From an uncultured Lachnospiraceae bacterium (lineage in GTDB: Bacteria; Bacillota; Clostridia; Lachnospirales; Lachnospiraceae): a stretch of DNA of 64,000 nucleotides. The stretch spans positions 308,989 to 372,988 of the forward strand of contig CAMWFQ010000001.1 in the NCBI GenBank assembly GCA_947173495.1, in the 5' to 3' direction. Positions 63,752 to 64,000 of the stretch are shown here, piece by piece. The notes beneath the pieces are model-generated. The model was not told the origin of the DNA and made no database searches. It saw only the letters and a list, made by a program, of their open reading frames with translations. Made by a program: the position numbers and the translations under genes. Numbering within the stretch: position 1 is the stretch's first letter; every line of letters starts with the position of its first letter.

Positions 63752-63940
63752 TCACCCTGGCCGGCCTTTCCTGCTGTCAGGAACCCTGATAAATACCGTA
63801 GTTCCCTCTCCCACCTGCGAACTGATGGAAACCCCGTATTTTTCCCCGTAAATCATCTGTAGCCTCTTATCCGTATTCTGAATGCCTATGGAATTGTTTT
63901 TCCGACTGAAAATTTCCGCTATCCTTCCCTGTGAAATACT
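63752..63940 (-). pseudogene. C-terminal end of a YesM/LytS-type histidine kinase, probably interrupted
   Basis: The last 62 codons read SISQGRIAEIFSRKNNSIGIQNTDKRLQMIYGEKYGVSISSQVGEGTTVFIRVPDSRKGRPG, the end of a GHKL ATPase domain (the SIGIQNTDKRLQ G2 box and VGEGTTVFIRVP end are clear). Upstream of codon 1 the frame stays open but the translation turns into GC-rich sequence unlike a kinase, coinciding with hairpin-rich DNA from about 63941. Either the gene was cut by an insertion at that point, or the partial match simply reaches the edge. I favour an insertion. It is too short for the track. Confidence 0.6.
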
Positions 63941-64000
63941 GTGCGCCCCTGCGCAGTCGCCCCCACCCGTAAAACGGGTGGCTCGGGACGCGGGCTATAA
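63941..64000. repeat. Hairpin-rich end of a possible mobile element (cut by window edge)
   Basis: Beginning GTGCGCCCCTGCGCAGTCGC, with a perfect CCACCCG-taaaa-CGGGTGG stem (63963-63981), then CTCGGGACGCGGGCTATAA running off the window, where CGGGC would be completed by a matching GCCCG arm. This style of paired GC-rich hairpins resembles the ends of IS200/IS605-type elements or their guide RNAs. I cannot confirm the family from 60 bases. Confidence 0.4.

Overview
The window looks like chromosomal DNA from an anaerobic, spore-forming gut Firmicute of the Lachnospiraceae, possibly a Blautia-like genus. That assignment is inference from gene content: two SpoVA sporulation genes, YesM/YesN two-component pairs beside CUT1-type sugar importers, small zinc-ribbon and DUF families common in that family, AGGAGG ribosome binding sites, and moderate GC. 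I see no rRNA, CRISPR array, prophage structural genes or plasmid functions. Coordinates of starts were adjusted from the ORF track where a ribosome binding site or signal peptide pointed to an internal start.

Layout. 1-1.9 kb: the end of a sugar ABC importer operon (binding protein and partial permease). 2-4.7 kb: an S1-domain RNA-binding protein, a HAD phosphatase and a CPBP membrane protease in one tight operon. 4.7-8 kb: a patchwork flanked by two inverted copies of a structured repeat of about 145 bp, holding a DUF2804 gene, two small genes, an odd solitary tRNA and a broken Uma2 gene. 7.4-9.7 kb: an SOS-controlled Y-family polymerase/YolD pair with a clear LexA box. 9.7-10.7 kb: spoVAD. 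10.8-20.2 kb: a GH116 glycosidase with its own ABC importer and a divergent YesM/YesN system. 20.3-26 kb: a large coiled-coil surface protein, a BTAD regulator with a degenerate GGDEF-like tail, and a tyrosine recombinase. 26-29.5 kb: two SGNH hydrolases and an MBOAT acyltransferase. 29.8-35.7 kb: a full opp oligopeptide importer. 36-46 kb: spoVAC, small regulators, then glnS and guaB in a housekeeping run. 46.2-48.6 kb: an IS1634-type insertion sequence with perfect 217-bp flanking duplications. 48.6-52 kb: a membrane protein and a zinc-ribbon clostripain-like protease. 52-54.2 kb: a J-domain/DUF5685/zinc-ribbon operon. 54.3-60.9 kb: a mannoside locus (GH130 phosphorylase, DUF1861-like protein, LacI regulator, ABC importer). 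61-64 kb: a BlaI/BlaR1-like pair in which the sensor carries an extra M23 peptidase domain, then the 3' end of a histidine kinase that appears cut by a hairpin-rich element at the window edge.

How it works together. Three carbohydrate importers, each with its own enzyme or regulator, plus an oligopeptide importer, describe a nutrient-scavenging gut organism. None of the sugar operons contains its own ATPase, so they probably share a genomic MsmK-like ATPase. The most striking single observation is the IS insertion: its 217-bp target duplication copied a strong divergent promoter region, so both host genes keep a promoter while the transposase gains one. Other items worth following are the inverted structured repeat pair, a family of short palindromes scattered between genes, the BTAD-GGDEF/surface protein/recombinase cluster, the M56-M23 fusion sensor, and the interrupted kinase at the right edge.
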